Assembly: GCF_030296755.1 (NCBI RefSeq)
Contig: NZ_AP027741.1
Location: 2,109,475-2,173,474, forward strand
From: Methylophaga marina
Lineage (GTDB): Bacteria > Pseudomonadota > Gammaproteobacteria > Nitrosococcales > Methylophagaceae
Length of the DNA stretch: 64,000 nt
Direction: 5' to 3'
Below are positions 9,204-18,960 of the stretch, in pieces. The position numbers were made by a program, and so were the translations under genes. Positions within the stretch are counted from its first letter, which is position 1; the number at the start of each line of letters is the position of its first letter. The notes beneath the pieces were generated by a model that was given only the letters and a program-made list of their open reading frames with translations, was not told the origin of the DNA and did not search any database.

Positions 9204-11359
9204 GTGAGTGCCAAGCCATCCGTTGCCTCTGAACTGGACTATATCCAAGAGTCAGAACCTAAACTGACAATCGATGACTTGTGCTATGCGACGGCTAACT
9301 ATCTCGAATCCGGTCAAGTTGATTCGATTCGACGGGCTTATCATTTTGCGGACCACGCACATGAGGGCCAGACTCGTCGAAGTGGTGAACGTTATATCAC
9401 CCATCCTCTAGCCGTCGCCCATGTTTTGGCCATGATGCATATGGATTATGAATGCATCATGGCCGGATTGCTTCATGATGTGATTGAAGACACCGCGCTA
9501 ACAAAAGCTGACCTGGCCGCCGAGTTTGGCGAAGAAGTGGGGGAGTTGGTTGAAGGTGTCACTAAATTAGCCAAAGCGGCTTTTGAAACCCAAAAGCATG
9601 CTCAAGCTGAAAACTTAAGAAAAATGCTACTGGCGATGTCACGTGATATTCGTGTCATCATCGTCAAGCTGGCCGATCGTCTCCACAATATGCGTACGCT
9701 GGGGCATTTGCGCCCTGAAAAACGCCGTCGTATCGCCAACGAAACGCTGGATATCTATGCACCGATAGCCCAACGTCTGGGTATGAATTTAATGCGTTGT
9801 GAACTCGAAGATCTAGGGTTCCACGTTCTGTATCCGATTCGTTATCGCGTACTTCAAGATGCTGTTCGGAAATCACGCGGTAACCGCAAAGAAATTGTCA
9901 CGCAGATCACCGCGTCTATCCTGAATCGGATGGAACAGGAAGGCTTGAGTGCCGACATTCAGGGGCGTGAAAAAACCTGTACAGCCTGTACAAAAAAATG
10001 GTCAGCAAACAACTGTCATTCTCTGAAGTGATGGATGTCTATGCTTTCCGTATTATCGTGGATGATGTTGACGCTTGTTACCGGATGCTGGGTGTAGTGC
10101 ATAACTTGTACAAACCGGTACAAGGTAAATTCAAAGATTATATTGCGATTCCTAAAGCCAATGGTTACCAGTCCTTACATACCGTGTTGTTTGGCCCATA
10201 CGGTGTACCGATTGAAGTGCAGATTCGGTCTCGTGATATGGACCATATGGCTGAAGCAGGTGTGGCTGCTCACTGGTTATACAAAACCGGTGAATCTGTG
10301 GGTAATAACCTAGCTCATCGTAAGGCGCGCCAGTGGCTGCAAGGGATTCTGGAAATGCAGAAAGGATCCGGCGACTCTATGGAGTTTCTGGAAAATCTGC
10401 GTATTGATCTATTCCCGGATGAAATTTACGTGTCTACGCCTAAGGGTGAGATTCTCACCTTGCCAAGAGGTGCGACAGCGGTGGACTTTGCCTATGCCGT
10501 TCACAGTGATGTTGGTAACAATTGTGTCGCTGCCCGAGTTGGTCGTCATCTGGTGCCTTTGAGCAGTCAGCTGGAAACGGGTGAATCAGTGGAAATCATT
10601 ACCTCACCAGCTTCACATCCAAATCCTGCCTGGCTCAACTTTGTTGTGACGGCCAAAGCACGAACCAATATTCGTAATTATTTACGACACTTGCAGACGG
10701 AAGAAGCCGTGCTGCTTGGTCGTCGCTTGTTAAATAAACATTTGACCGCATTTTCCACCAATCTGGATGAGATCCCGGTTGAACGCTTTAATGAGCTTAT
10801 CAATGAGTTTGAACTGAAACAGTTTGATGACTTGTTAGAGGATATCGGTTTAGGTAACCATTCTGCCTTGTTAATTGCACAGAAACTGGTGCATGAATCG
10901 ACTCCGGATACAGAAGCACAAGCGCTGATGATCGCAGGCACAGAAGGCATGGTGGTCAGCTTTGCTCGTTGTTGCCATCCTATTCCTGGCGATCCTATTC
11001 ATGGATATGTCAGTAGCGGTCGTGGCATTATCATCCATCAACGTGGCTGTAAAAATACCTCTAATCTTCGTGTGCAAAATGAGAAATGGCTCGACGTTGC
11101 CTGGTCACCTGATGTATCACGTGATTTCCCGGTCGACATCATGATTCATGTGAAAAACCAACGCGGTGTCCTCGCTACTATTGCGGCGGTGGTTTCCGAA
11201 TCTGATTCGAATATTGATAATGTTGTCGTCGATGAACGCGATGGTGGTTATTCTGATTTACGTCTGACCATCGAAGTAGCTAACCGACAGCATTTAGCCC
11301 GTGTTATTCGCCGTTTACGTCGCCTCGACATGGTAGAAAGAATTACTCGTATTAATTAA
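9204..11359 (+). CDS. spoT: bifunctional (p)ppGpp synthetase/hydrolase SpoT (single-base frameshift in this sequence)
   Basis: Makes and degrades the alarmone (p)ppGpp. The N-terminal HD hydrolase domain (HPLAVAHVL, LLHDVIEDT) is intact, as is the synthetase domain (VMDVYAFRIIVDD, EVQIRSRDMDHMAEAGVAAHW), followed by TGS and a C-terminal ACT domain. The frame breaks at about 9970-9975, in a run of six A inside the sequence for GREK(H)LYSLYKKM; one missing base explains it. With that base restored the protein is 718 residues, the usual length. I take this as a probable sequence error: a real loss of the synthetase half in a gene that is essential with relA present would be surprising. Start is GTG at 9204. 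Confidence 0.93.
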
Positions 11360-11383
11360 AACCAGACTTTGATGGAGAAATGA

Positions 11384-11770
11384 ATGTCTCGCGAAATTAT
11401 TCATACAGCGGATGCCCCTGAAGCGATTGGCCCATATTCACAAGCTGTGAAAGTAGGTGACATCGTATATCTTTCAGGCCAAATTCCGTTGGTGCCTGAA
11501 ACCATGACGGTTATCGAAGGTGATTTCAATACACAAGTAAGACGTGTGTTTGACAACTTATCTGCGGTTGCGAAAGCGTCAGGTGGTAGCTTGCAGGACG
11601 TCGTGAAGTTAAATATTTATCTGACCGATTTAAGTTATTTCGGTGCGGTAAATGACATCATGACAGAATATTTTGAACAGCCTTATCCTGCTCGTGCAGC
11701 GATTGGTGTGGCTTCTTTACCTAAAGATGTGCCTGTGGAAATGGATGCAATTTTGCATCTGAATGCGTAA
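11384..11770 (+). CDS. ridA: RidA family reactive-intermediate (enamine/imine) deaminase
   Basis: YjgF/YER057c/UK114 family. It hydrolyses reactive 2-aminoacrylate and related imines released by PLP enzymes such as threonine dehydratase. The signature [23 protein letters not shown], with the catalytic arginine, is complete and the length of 128 residues is normal. It lies between spoT and recG, 24 bp after spoT. Confidence 0.95.
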   Translation: MSREIIHTADAPEAIGPYSQAVKVGDIVYLSGQIPLVPETMTVIEGDFNTQVRRVFDNLSAVAKASGGSLQDVVKLNIYLTDLSYFGAVNDIMTEYFEQPYPARAAIGVASLPKDVPVEMDAILHLNA

Positions 11771-11796
11771 TTATTAAATTTTAGGAGTTTAAGGTT

Positions 11797-13884
11797 GTGG
11801 TGGCGGATAATGGATTATCACAACCAGTCACTTCTTTAAAAGGCGTAGGCGGCAAAGTTGCCGAGCGCCTTCTCAAAATTGGGGTACAGCAGATCCAGGA
11901 TCTGCTGTTCCACCTTCCTCTCAGATATCAGGACCGAACTCGGTTGATGCCTCTTGGGGCACTCAAATTACAACAAGAAGTGTTGGTGGAAGGCACTATC
12001 CAGATTTCACAAGTGAAGTTCGGTCGTCGTCGTTCACTGCTATGCCATATCTCAGATGGCACCGGATCTCTGATCCTGCGTTTCTTTCATTTTTCCAAAG
12101 CCCAGCAATTACAGTTAGAAAAAGGCCGAAAAATTCGCTGCTTTGGTGAAGTTCGTAACGGTCCTTCCAGTTTTGAAATGGTCCATCCTGAGTATCAGTT
12201 AATTGATTCGACCAACATTGTGCCAGTCGATTCCGAACTGACACCGGTTTATCCGACGACAGAAGGACTGCACCAGCTTTCTCTACGAAAGCTCATTAAA
12301 CAAGCATTGAGCTTTCTGGAAAATGGATTAATGCCAGAACTGGTTATACCTGAAGCACGCTGTCATGATGTGGCTGAGTTCTCATTGACCGAGGCCTTAA
12401 AGTTTGTGCATCAACCGCCACCAGACGCGCCGGTTCAGCAACTGATTGACAGACAACACCCTGCGCAAAAAAGACTGGCTTATGAAGAATTACTGGCACA
12501 ACAGCTGACGATGAAAAAATTGCGTCAGCAGACACAGCATCATCGTGCGCCTGAACTAAAGCCAGACCGGACTCAACGCGAAGCTTTATTGCGTCAGTTG
12601 CCATTTCCGTTAACGGCGGCTCAACAACGTGTGTTGACTGAAATAGAAGCGGATATGACAAAACCGTCTCCCATGCAGCGCCTGGTTCAGGGTGATGTGG
12701 GTTCCGGTAAAACTGTCGTAGCGGCGTTGGCGGCTATTGATGCCGTGAGTGCAGGTTCACAAGCTGTGATGATGGCGCCAACAGAATTGCTGGCAGAGCA
12801 ACATTTCAAAACCTTCACACAATGGCTGACACCGTTGGGAATGACAGTTGGCTGGTGTGCCGGTAAGCAGACTGCAACTGAACGGCGACAGGTGCTGGAG
12901 CAGCTCAAATCGGGCGAAATAAAAGTAGCCGTTGGCACTCATGCCTTGTTTCAGGATGAAGTCATATTTAATCATCTGGGACTGGTCGTCATTGATGAGC
13001 AGCATCGTTTTGGTGTGCATCAGCGTCTGGCCTTGCGCGATAAAGGTCGTGATGTGGATACCATGCCACACCAGTTAGTGATGACGGCAACACCGATTCC
13101 ACGTACGTTGGCGATGACAGCATATGCTGATTTAAGTGTGTCTGTGATTGATGAGTTACCACCAGGCAGAACCCCCGTGACGACGGTTGTGGTCTCGGAT
13201 AGTCGGCGTCAGGATGTGATTGAACGCGTTCATGCCGCTTGTCAGCAGCAGCGTCAGGTGTATTGGGTCTGTACTTTAATAGAAGAGTCTGAACATCTGC
13301 AGTGTCAGGCAGCAGAAGATACGGCAACCACTCTGCAGGATTGCTTACCGGATTTGAAAATCGGTCTGGTCCATGGCCGTATGAAATCAGCACAAAAAGA
13401 GCAGGTGATGGCGGCATTCAAATCTGCAGAACTCGATATGCTGGTGGCAACCACCGTTATTGAAGTGGGGGTGGACGTACCGAATGCCAGCTTAATGGTC
13501 ATTGAAAATGCTGAACGGCTTGGACTCGCTCAGCTTCATCAGCTACGTGGTCGAGTAGGACGAGGTCAGGTCGAGAGTCATTGTGTTTTGATGTACCATG
13601 CGCCACTGTCTGAAAATGGTCAGGCCAGATTGAAGTGTTTGCGTGAGAGTAATGACGGTTTTGTGATCGCGCAGCGTGATCTGGAAATTCGAGGGCCGGG
13701 TGAAGTGTTGGGCACTCGGCAGACAGGTCTGCCACAATTCAGGGTTGCCAACTTGCTCGAGGATCAGGAGCTGTTAGCGGTGATGGAACAGGCGGCAAAT
13801 ACCATGCTGAAATTAGCGCCAGAAAAAGCAGAAGCACTGGTGACCCGTTGGTTTGCTCACAAACTTGATTTCGGTCATGTTTAA
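11797..13884 (+). CDS. recG: ATP-dependent DNA helicase RecG
   Basis: Branch-migration helicase that regresses stalled forks and processes Holliday junctions and R-loops. At 695 residues it is full length. Features: the N-terminal wedge/OB domain, Walker A DVGSGKT, the DExH box DEQH in VIDEQHRFG, TATPIPRTLAMT (motif III), and motifs V-VI (ATTVIEVGVDVP, QLHQLRGRVGRG). The start is GTG at 11797 (another GTG at 11800), preceded by TTAGGAG. Final gene of the gmk-recG block. Confidence 0.97.
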   Translation: MVADNGLSQPVTSLKGVGGKVAERLLKIGVQQIQDLLFHLPLRYQDRTRLMPLGALKLQQEVLVEGTIQISQVKFGRRRSLLCHISDGTGSLILRFFHFSKAQQLQLEKGRKIRCFGEVRNGPSSFEMVHPEYQLIDSTNIVPVDSELTPVYPTTEGLHQLSLRKLIKQALSFLENGLMPELVIPEARCHDVAEFSLTEALKFVHQPPPDAPVQQLIDRQHPAQKRLAYEELLAQQLTMKKLRQQTQHHRAPELKPDRTQREALLRQLPFPLTAAQQRVLTEIEADMTKPSPMQRLVQGDVGSGKTVVAALAAIDAVSAGSQAVMMAPTELLAEQHFKTFTQWLTPLGMTVGWCAGKQTATERRQVLEQLKSGEIKVAVGTHALFQDEVIFNHLGLVVIDEQHRFGVHQRLALRDKGRDVDTMPHQLVMTATPIPRTLAMTAYADLSVSVIDELPPGRTPVTTVVVSDSRRQDVIERVHAACQQQRQVYWVCTLIEESEHLQCQAAEDTATTLQDCLPDLKIGLVHGRMKSAQKEQVMAAFKSAELDMLVATTVIEVGVDVPNASLMVIENAERLGLAQLHQLRGRVGRGQVESHCVLMYHAPLSENGQARLKCLRESNDGFVIAQRDLEIRGPGEVLGTRQTGLPQFRVANLLEDQELLAVMEQAANTMLKLAPEKAEALVTRWFAHKLDFGHV

Positions 13885-13899
13885 TTTGTTGGATTTTAA

Positions 13900-14442
13900 A
13901 TGAAGCATTGGACACACTGGCTGCCAGCCCGAAAACAATCATTACCCTATGATTTACGTGAGTGGTTGACAGATACGGGGTCACTTACCAAACGACTGCA
14001 ACATGTCAGTGAGCACGCGGTGAATGTCGAGTTATTACACTACGATTGGCAAACCGCTTTGCCTGAAGAAAGTCTGTTTTTACAGCAACCTTTGCAACGT
14101 ATTCAGTTGGGTCGTGAGGTATTGTTGTGTGATGGTGATACGCCTGAAATCTATGCCAGAACAATTATTCCTCAATCCACCTATCAAGTCTTGCCGTCTC
14201 GGTTCGATAACCTAGGTGTAAAGCCATTGGGCCAAATGTTATTTGATGAACCCTCCCTAAGCCGGAGTGAGATTCAGGTGGCGCAACTCACACCGCAACA
14301 TTGGTTGTATCAATTGGCTACAGAAGCTTTGGATATTTGTCCTGATGTTTTATGGGCAAGACGATCATGTTTTTATTTGAAAGGTCAGCCCGTACTGGTG
14401 TGTGAAATATTTCTGCCTTCAGAAAAATGGAGTCATGTGTGA
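13900..14442 (+). CDS. ubiC: chorismate lyase
   Basis: Removes pyruvate from chorismate to give 4-hydroxybenzoate, the first committed step of ubiquinone synthesis. The 180-residue protein has the family pattern with VLPSRFDNLGVKPLGQML and the end motif WARRSCFYLKGQPVLVCEIFLP. Its 3' end overlaps the start of ubiA by 16 bp, matching the usual ubiCA operon. Confidence 0.93.
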   Translation: MKHWTHWLPARKQSLPYDLREWLTDTGSLTKRLQHVSEHAVNVELLHYDWQTALPEESLFLQQPLQRIQLGREVLLCDGDTPEIYARTIIPQSTYQVLPSRFDNLGVKPLGQMLFDEPSLSRSEIQVAQLTPQHWLYQLATEALDICPDVLWARRSCFYLKGQPVLVCEIFLPSEKWSHV

Positions 14443-15317
14443 GAGAGGTTCAACGACGTGTTATGCCTTATATTCAGTTGATGCGACTGGATAGACCCAT
14501 TGGCATATTACTTTTGTTATGGCCAACATTATCCGCTTTGTGGATTGCTGCAGAAGGCCTGCCTGATATCACGGTGCTGGTGGTTTTTATCTTGGGCGTC
14601 ATCCTAATGCGCTCAGCTGGCTGTGCGATCAATGATTTTGCCGATAGGGAAATTGATGGCAGCGTCTGGCGAACTCAAAACCGCCCTTTAGCAACAGGTG
14701 AGCTGACTGCCCGGCAAGCCATCTATGTTTTTATCGGCATGGCATTGGTGGCGTTTATATTAGTATCGTTGCTGAATACGTTGACCATTTGGTTATCGTT
14801 GGGTGGTGTTTTCCTTGCCGCGACATACCCTTTCATGAAGCGTTATACCTATTTCCCTCAGATTTATTTAGGCATGGCATTCGGTTGGGCCATTCCAATG
14901 GCTTTTGCCGCACAGACTAATTCTGTGCCGGTGATGGCTTGGTTACTTTTCTTAGCCAATATAATCTGGACAACCATGTATGACACCTTTTACGCGATGG
15001 CAGACAGAGAGGATGATTTGCTGGCCGGGGTGAAATCCACAGCGGTATTATTTGGCGATGATGATCTGATTATCCAAGGCATGATGCAGGTGGCTTATAT
15101 TTTTGTCATGGTGTTGATTGGTGTCCAGTTAGAGATGAGTTTTATCTTTTACTTAGGGCTGTGTGTTGCTGGGGGCTTATTTGCCTATCAACAATTTTTG
15201 GCAAAAGATCGACAGCCGCAGCGCTGTTTACAGGCTTTTTTAAATAATAACTGGGTTGGCTTAGCTATCTTTCTAAGTCTGGTCATTCATTACAGTATTT
15301 TGTCGGTGGGCAAATGA
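14427..15317 (+). CDS. ubiA: 4-hydroxybenzoate octaprenyltransferase
   Basis: Integral membrane prenyltransferase joining the polyprenyl tail to 4-hydroxybenzoate. The two Asp-rich motifs are visible: NDFADREIDGS (first) and DTFYAMADREDD (second). Eight or nine hydrophobic segments span the 296 residues. The ATG at 14427 overlaps ubiC; an in-frame ATG at 14463 (MPYIQLMRLDRPIG) is the likely alternative start and would match homologues more closely. Confidence 0.95.
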   Translation: MESCVREVQRRVMPYIQLMRLDRPIGILLLLWPTLSALWIAAEGLPDITVLVVFILGVILMRSAGCAINDFADREIDGSVWRTQNRPLATGELTARQAIYVFIGMALVAFILVSLLNTLTIWLSLGGVFLAATYPFMKRYTYFPQIYLGMAFGWAIPMAFAAQTNSVPVMAWLLFLANIIWTTMYDTFYAMADREDDLLAGVKSTAVLFGDDDLIIQGMMQVAYIFVMVLIGVQLEMSFIFYLGLCVAGGLFAYQQFLAKDRQPQRCLQAFLNNNWVGLAIFLSLVIHYSILSVGK

Positions 15318-15811
15318 ACGCAATAGCAGAAATCTCTTCTTCGAGTTTGCAGCAGCAAGTCGATGCTTTGGCTGAGGCAATGGATGACCTCAACCCCATG
15401 TTAAAGAAAATGCGTTTACTCGCTTCCAATGCGGTCAGCGCAGCAGCAAGGGCAGGTTCTGAAGGTGATGCTTTTCGTGTACTGACTCAAGGAATTCAGG
15501 AGTTAGGTCTGGAAATCAAACATGAAATCGATCATTGCAAAGAGCTATTGCAGACACTTGCAGACACCGAGTCTGGTGTAGAAAAGAAAAGAGTATTATT
15601 TCAGATTAAAACTACATTAGAAGAGTTACCTGCGGCCGTCGCTAAAGGTGATTATCTGGCGATTTATTGTTCTGTAGAAGCCGCACATGCCGAAACGCAT
15701 GCGACTCGATTTAACTCAGTTGCCCAAATGTTGAAATCATTAATTTCTGATCTCAGAGGAGAGATTTCTAAGCAGAAAACGCTTATAGACAATATGCTAG
15801 AACAAGCATAA
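15314..15811 (+). CDS. helical hypothetical protein
   Basis: I do not recognise the family. The 165-residue product has no signal peptide or membrane span and is predicted from its composition to be almost all alpha-helical, with heptad-like segments and many Ala, Glu and Gln. The segment ASNAVSAAARAGSEGDAFRVLTQGIQELG faintly resembles signalling-helix parts of chemoreceptors, but there is no clear hairpin. Its ATG overlaps the ubiA stop (ATGA), so it is translationally coupled to ubiCA. There is no evidence that it works in ubiquinone synthesis. Confidence 0.75.
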   Translation: MNAIAEISSSSLQQQVDALAEAMDDLNPMLKKMRLLASNAVSAAARAGSEGDAFRVLTQGIQELGLEIKHEIDHCKELLQTLADTESGVEKKRVLFQIKTTLEELPAAVAKGDYLAIYCSVEAAHAETHATRFNSVAQMLKSLISDLRGEISKQKTLIDNMLEQA

Positions 15812-15847
15812 TTATTACTTACTATCGTTATTCATGGAGGAAAAACG

Positions 15848-16672
15848 ATGCGATGGATCATGGTGTTTATCACCTTCATCATATCCGTGGTTTGTCATGC
15901 CACAACGGTTTATCAATCACAGAATGAGCAGGGACAGACGCTTTATTCTGACCAGCCATCTGCCAATGCGACCTTACTCACGCTCAAATCCAGCCCAAAT
16001 CGTTATAGAGTTAAGCTCAAACGGGTGATTGATGGAGACACCATTGAGTTACAGTCTGGCCAGATTATTCGCTTACTAGGTATCAACACCCCTGAAATCC
16101 AGAGCCGTTACCATGACGCTGAGGCCGGTGGCGAACAGGCAAAAAAATGGCTAATCAATACCCTAAGTCATGGCGATTTTTTCATTGAGTATGACCAGCA
16201 GCAACGCGATAAATATGATCGTGCTTTAGCCCATTGTTTTCTGCCTGATGGACAATATTTGAATGCCATGTTGGTTGAAGAAGGGCTAGCCTCGCTGACA
16301 CTGATTCCACCTAATTTGCGATACAGCGATAAACTTATTGAAGCTCAAAGCAGGGCCGAACAAGCCAAAAAAGGGATCTGGTCAATGGCTGACTATCGTG
16401 TAAAGCGTTTGTCTGACTTAAAAGCCGGCGTCAGCTATCGTGGTTGGCAACGTATCAGACTGAAACTTAAGGCCATCAAGCAAGGTAAAAACACGACATT
16501 CCTACAGGCAAATAAACGGTTCAAACTTGCGATTAAAAAGAAAGACAGCGTTTATTTTGAGGACTGGAAGCATTACCTGAATCAAACGGTTGAAGTGCGT
16601 GGCTGGATACATCGGCAGGGTAAACAGTTTTATATGAATGTCAGACACCCTTCAGCAATAATAACCCCATAA
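15848..16672 (+). CDS. secreted thermonuclease (SNase) family protein
   Basis: Signal peptide at residues 1-19 (VVCHA), then a short DUF4124-like segment (VYQSQNEQGQTLYSDQPS), then a staphylococcal-nuclease-like OB domain. Catalytic-site motifs are present: RVIDGDTIEL, RLLGINTPEIQ (Arg and Glu) and RDKYDRALAHCF (second Arg). A C-terminal extension of about 90 residues may be an additional OB-type domain. Expected to be a periplasmic or extracellular Ca2+-dependent nuclease. Start at 15848 with GGAGGAAAA just upstream. Confidence 0.9.
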   Translation: MRWIMVFITFIISVVCHATTVYQSQNEQGQTLYSDQPSANATLLTLKSSPNRYRVKLKRVIDGDTIELQSGQIIRLLGINTPEIQSRYHDAEAGGEQAKKWLINTLSHGDFFIEYDQQQRDKYDRALAHCFLPDGQYLNAMLVEEGLASLTLIPPNLRYSDKLIEAQSRAEQAKKGIWSMADYRVKRLSDLKAGVSYRGWQRIRLKLKAIKQGKNTTFLQANKRFKLAIKKKDSVYFEDWKHYLNQTVEVRGWIHRQGKQFYMNVRHPSAIITP

Positions 16673-16675
16673 AAA

Positions 16676-17104
16676 TTAACGTTTTGGCCAGTATTTTTGC
16701 ATTTCCAGAAATACAAAAGAAGCCGACCAGGTAATCATCACCAAGCCTGTCAATGACTCCAGTCCGGTTAAAAAGCGGATATATCCTGTGGGTTCGATAT
16801 CACCAAACCCCAGCGTCGTGTAGGTTGTGAAAGAAAAGTAACTACAGTCCAGCAGGCTGGAGTCAATATTTCCCATCAAATTACCAAAGCCATCTGCATG
16901 CAACATCAGGTAATAGCCGATAGCAAACAGCCAAATTTCCACAATATGCGCCACCATGACCACCATCACCGCCAATAAAACCCGGTAACGATGAATAATA
17001 TGCAGCGCAGGAAGACGTTTCGCTAACTGGTATAGGGTTTCGTAGTGGATCAAAATGGTGGTGACGAAAATAACTGTATTAATAGCAAAGGTGGTGAGTA
17101 ACAT
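16676..17104 (-). CDS. two-transmembrane potassium channel family protein
   Basis: Ion channel of the bacterial two-transmembrane/pore-loop type. The selectivity filter reads TTLGFGD, a variant of the usual TVGYGD. It is 142 residues with a hydrophobic helix at the start, a second near residue 45, the pore loop and a final helix. Its start codon directly follows the stop of the upstream diguanylate cyclase gene (TAAATG), so the two are co-expressed. No cytoplasmic ligand-binding domain is attached. Confidence 0.85.
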   Translation of the reverse strand: MLLTTFAINTVIFVTTILIHYETLYQLAKRLPALHIIHRYRVLLAVMVVMVAHIVEIWLFAIGYYLMLHADGFGNLMGNIDSSLLDCSYFSFTTYTTLGFGDIEPTGYIRFLTGLESLTGLVMITWSASFVFLEMQKYWPKR

Positions 17105-18169
17105 TTAACGTGCCTGTTTGACTTGGTTTCGGCCCGATAACTTAGCGGCATAAACGGCTTGGTCAGCCGCCGCAACCAGCGATTTGGTGTCATGTATGTG
17201 GCTATGTTGAGCCAGCGTTGCGGTACCGATAGAAAGGGTGGCATGAATCATTTTGCCGGAAGGAATGGTGAAGTCTGTTTTTTCTACTCGATGACGAATT
17301 TGTTCGGCAATTAAGCCTGCATCTTCCGCGCTAGTGTCAGCGAGCAAAATAACAAATTCTTCTCCACCATAGCGAGCGAGCACATCGCTATTACGCAAAC
17401 GATCATTTAACAGTTGTGATACTTGCTTGAGAACAGCGTCTCCCGCTTGGTGACCATAGTGATCATTGATGCGTTTAAAAAAATCCAGATCAATAAACAG
17501 GCAGGATAGTGGGCTATTGATACGTTTGGCCCGACTGACTTCTTCACTGATACGTTGATCAAAAAAACGGCGGTTGTTAATGCCGGTTAATGGGTCACGT
17601 AAACCGACTAATTTAATGTGTTCATGTAACCGTGCGTTTTCCAGGCAGGCAGACATGACGGCCGCCAAATGTTCCAGAAACTGCGTGCCGATATTGCTTT
17701 CAAAGCGATTCGGATTACGGCTGCCCAAATTAAGACTACCGATTAATACGTTATGTCTGATTAACGGCAGTAAGGCAATTGAGCCAAGTTCGGCTTGGTC
17801 TGGAAATAAGAAAGCATGTTGATGTGGTGAATAACGGATAAGGCGAGTTTTACGTAGCGGGCTGAAATACTGATTTAACAAATGGGCCGATTCAGTAAAT
17901 ATCAGTTTATCGAGCCACGAGGATTTGACGGGCTGCGCTTCAACCAAGCGCTGAAATTCATATTCAGGATCGTGTAACAGCAATGTGACATCAGTCAGTT
18001 GAAAACGCTCTTTATGCTCTTCAAGCACAATCCCCAGTAGTTCATGAAGATTGTTACTAGCAAGCAACGCCAGTTCATATTCCTGGAAATTGGTTTGTTT
18101 TCGCTCATTGCTTTTAGCGATGCGAAGTAGTTCGTCCAAACGTGCTTGTAAGGTGGCGATATCTTGCAT
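17105..18169 (-). CDS. diguanylate cyclase with N-terminal DUF484/GAF-like sensor
   Basis: Makes cyclic di-GMP. The N-terminal part (residues about 20-185) looks like the DUF484/GAF fold (LLASNNLHELLGIVLEEHKERFQLTDVTLLLHD). The GGDEF domain carries RYGGEEF with the catalytic residues intact, and an inhibitory I-site (RNSD, RxxD) five residues before it, so product feedback is expected. No EAL domain. No signal peptide or membrane span, so it is cytoplasmic. It is directly upstream of the K+ channel on the same strand. A PilZ receptor protein is encoded at 56784. Confidence 0.93.
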   Translation of the reverse strand: MQDIATLQARLDELLRIAKSNERKQTNFQEYELALLASNNLHELLGIVLEEHKERFQLTDVTLLLHDPEYEFQRLVEAQPVKSSWLDKLIFTESAHLLNQYFSPLRKTRLIRYSPHQHAFLFPDQAELGSIALLPLIRHNVLIGSLNLGSRNPNRFESNIGTQFLEHLAAVMSACLENARLHEHIKLVGLRDPLTGINNRRFFDQRISEEVSRAKRINSPLSCLFIDLDFFKRINDHYGHQAGDAVLKQVSQLLNDRLRNSDVLARYGGEEFVILLADTSAEDAGLIAEQIRHRVEKTDFTIPSGKMIHATLSIGTATLAQHSHIHDTKSLVAAADQAVYAAKLSGRNQVKQAR

Positions 18170-18207
18170 CCAAACGCCTTATGAGCCTAAGTGTTATTTA
18201 GTGAATA

Positions 18208-18918
18208 TTAATAATGGCTTATTGCACGTGCAATTGTCCATACTTCTATGATTTTTACACCTGCTCGCTTTAATTCACGTGCTGCTTCATGTGTTGTCGC
18301 ACCGGATGTCATGACATCGTCAATAATGGCCACATGTTCAGGCACGAACTCTGACAAATACTGAAAAGCATGTCGCATGTTTTTATGTCGCTGTTTCGCA
18401 TTAAGTTGGGTCTGGTTGGCGGTTTTTTTGATACGCTTCAGTAAGTTTGGCTGGCAGGAAATGTTCAATAGTGCAGCCAGTTTTTCCGCAAATAATAATG
18501 ATTGGTTATACCCACGTTGACGAAGGCGACTAGTATGAAGAGGTATGGGAATCAATACTTCCGGTAGTGAATTCAGTGAATGCTGTTTTATAAATTCTCG
18601 TGCACAGAGATCAGCAATCTGAACTTGCCGGTGATACTTCAGGGCAGACATCATTCTGGGAACGGTTTGCTCGTAACGATACAGACTGAGACTGATATCC
18701 TGTACCGGCGGCTTTTTCAGACATTGTCCGCAAATATGTCCAGATGCCAATGGTATGGCGCAACGAAGACAATGTTGTTTGATAAGCGGTAATTCATTGA
18801 TGCAACCCTGACAAAGGGCATGTTCTTCTGTCGGCAGTCCACAGAGTAAACACGGAATTGGAAATACTTTCCTGTATAATTGTCGGAATTGTTGTGTCAG
18901 TGAGAGCAGATTTGCCAT
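18208..18918 (-). CDS. comF: ComF family phosphoribosyltransferase-like protein
   Basis: Late-competence-type protein needed in some bacteria for DNA uptake into the cytosol. The N-terminus holds a zinc-ribbon-like set of cysteines (CLLCG, CQGC, CLRC, CGQC). The C-terminus has the PRPP-binding motif VAIIDDVMTSGATT of the type I phosphoribosyltransferase fold. The start lies 42 bp from the divergent bioB start; comF-bioB divergence is common in gammaproteobacteria. Confidence 0.92.
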   Translation of the reverse strand: MANLLSLTQQFRQLYRKVFPIPCLLCGLPTEEHALCQGCINELPLIKQHCLRCAIPLASGHICGQCLKKPPVQDISLSLYRYEQTVPRMMSALKYHRQVQIADLCAREFIKQHSLNSLPEVLIPIPLHTSRLRQRGYNQSLLFAEKLAALLNISCQPNLLKRIKKTANQTQLNAKQRHKNMRHAFQYLSEFVPEHVAIIDDVMTSGATTHEAARELKRAGVKIIEVWTIARAISHY

Positions 18919-18960
18919 GACATGACCTAATTTAATCCTTTAAATCAGTAAAGAGTCATC

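Noticed and set aside
9970..9980. Programmed frameshift in spoT
   Set aside because: No slippery-site-plus-structure arrangement is evident, and the same kind of single-base loss occurs in five other conserved genes, so an error is simpler.
12344..13735. Several antisense open frames of 60-140 codons within recG
   Set aside because: They lie opposite a conserved gene, lack ribosome sites and family motifs; typical codon shadows.
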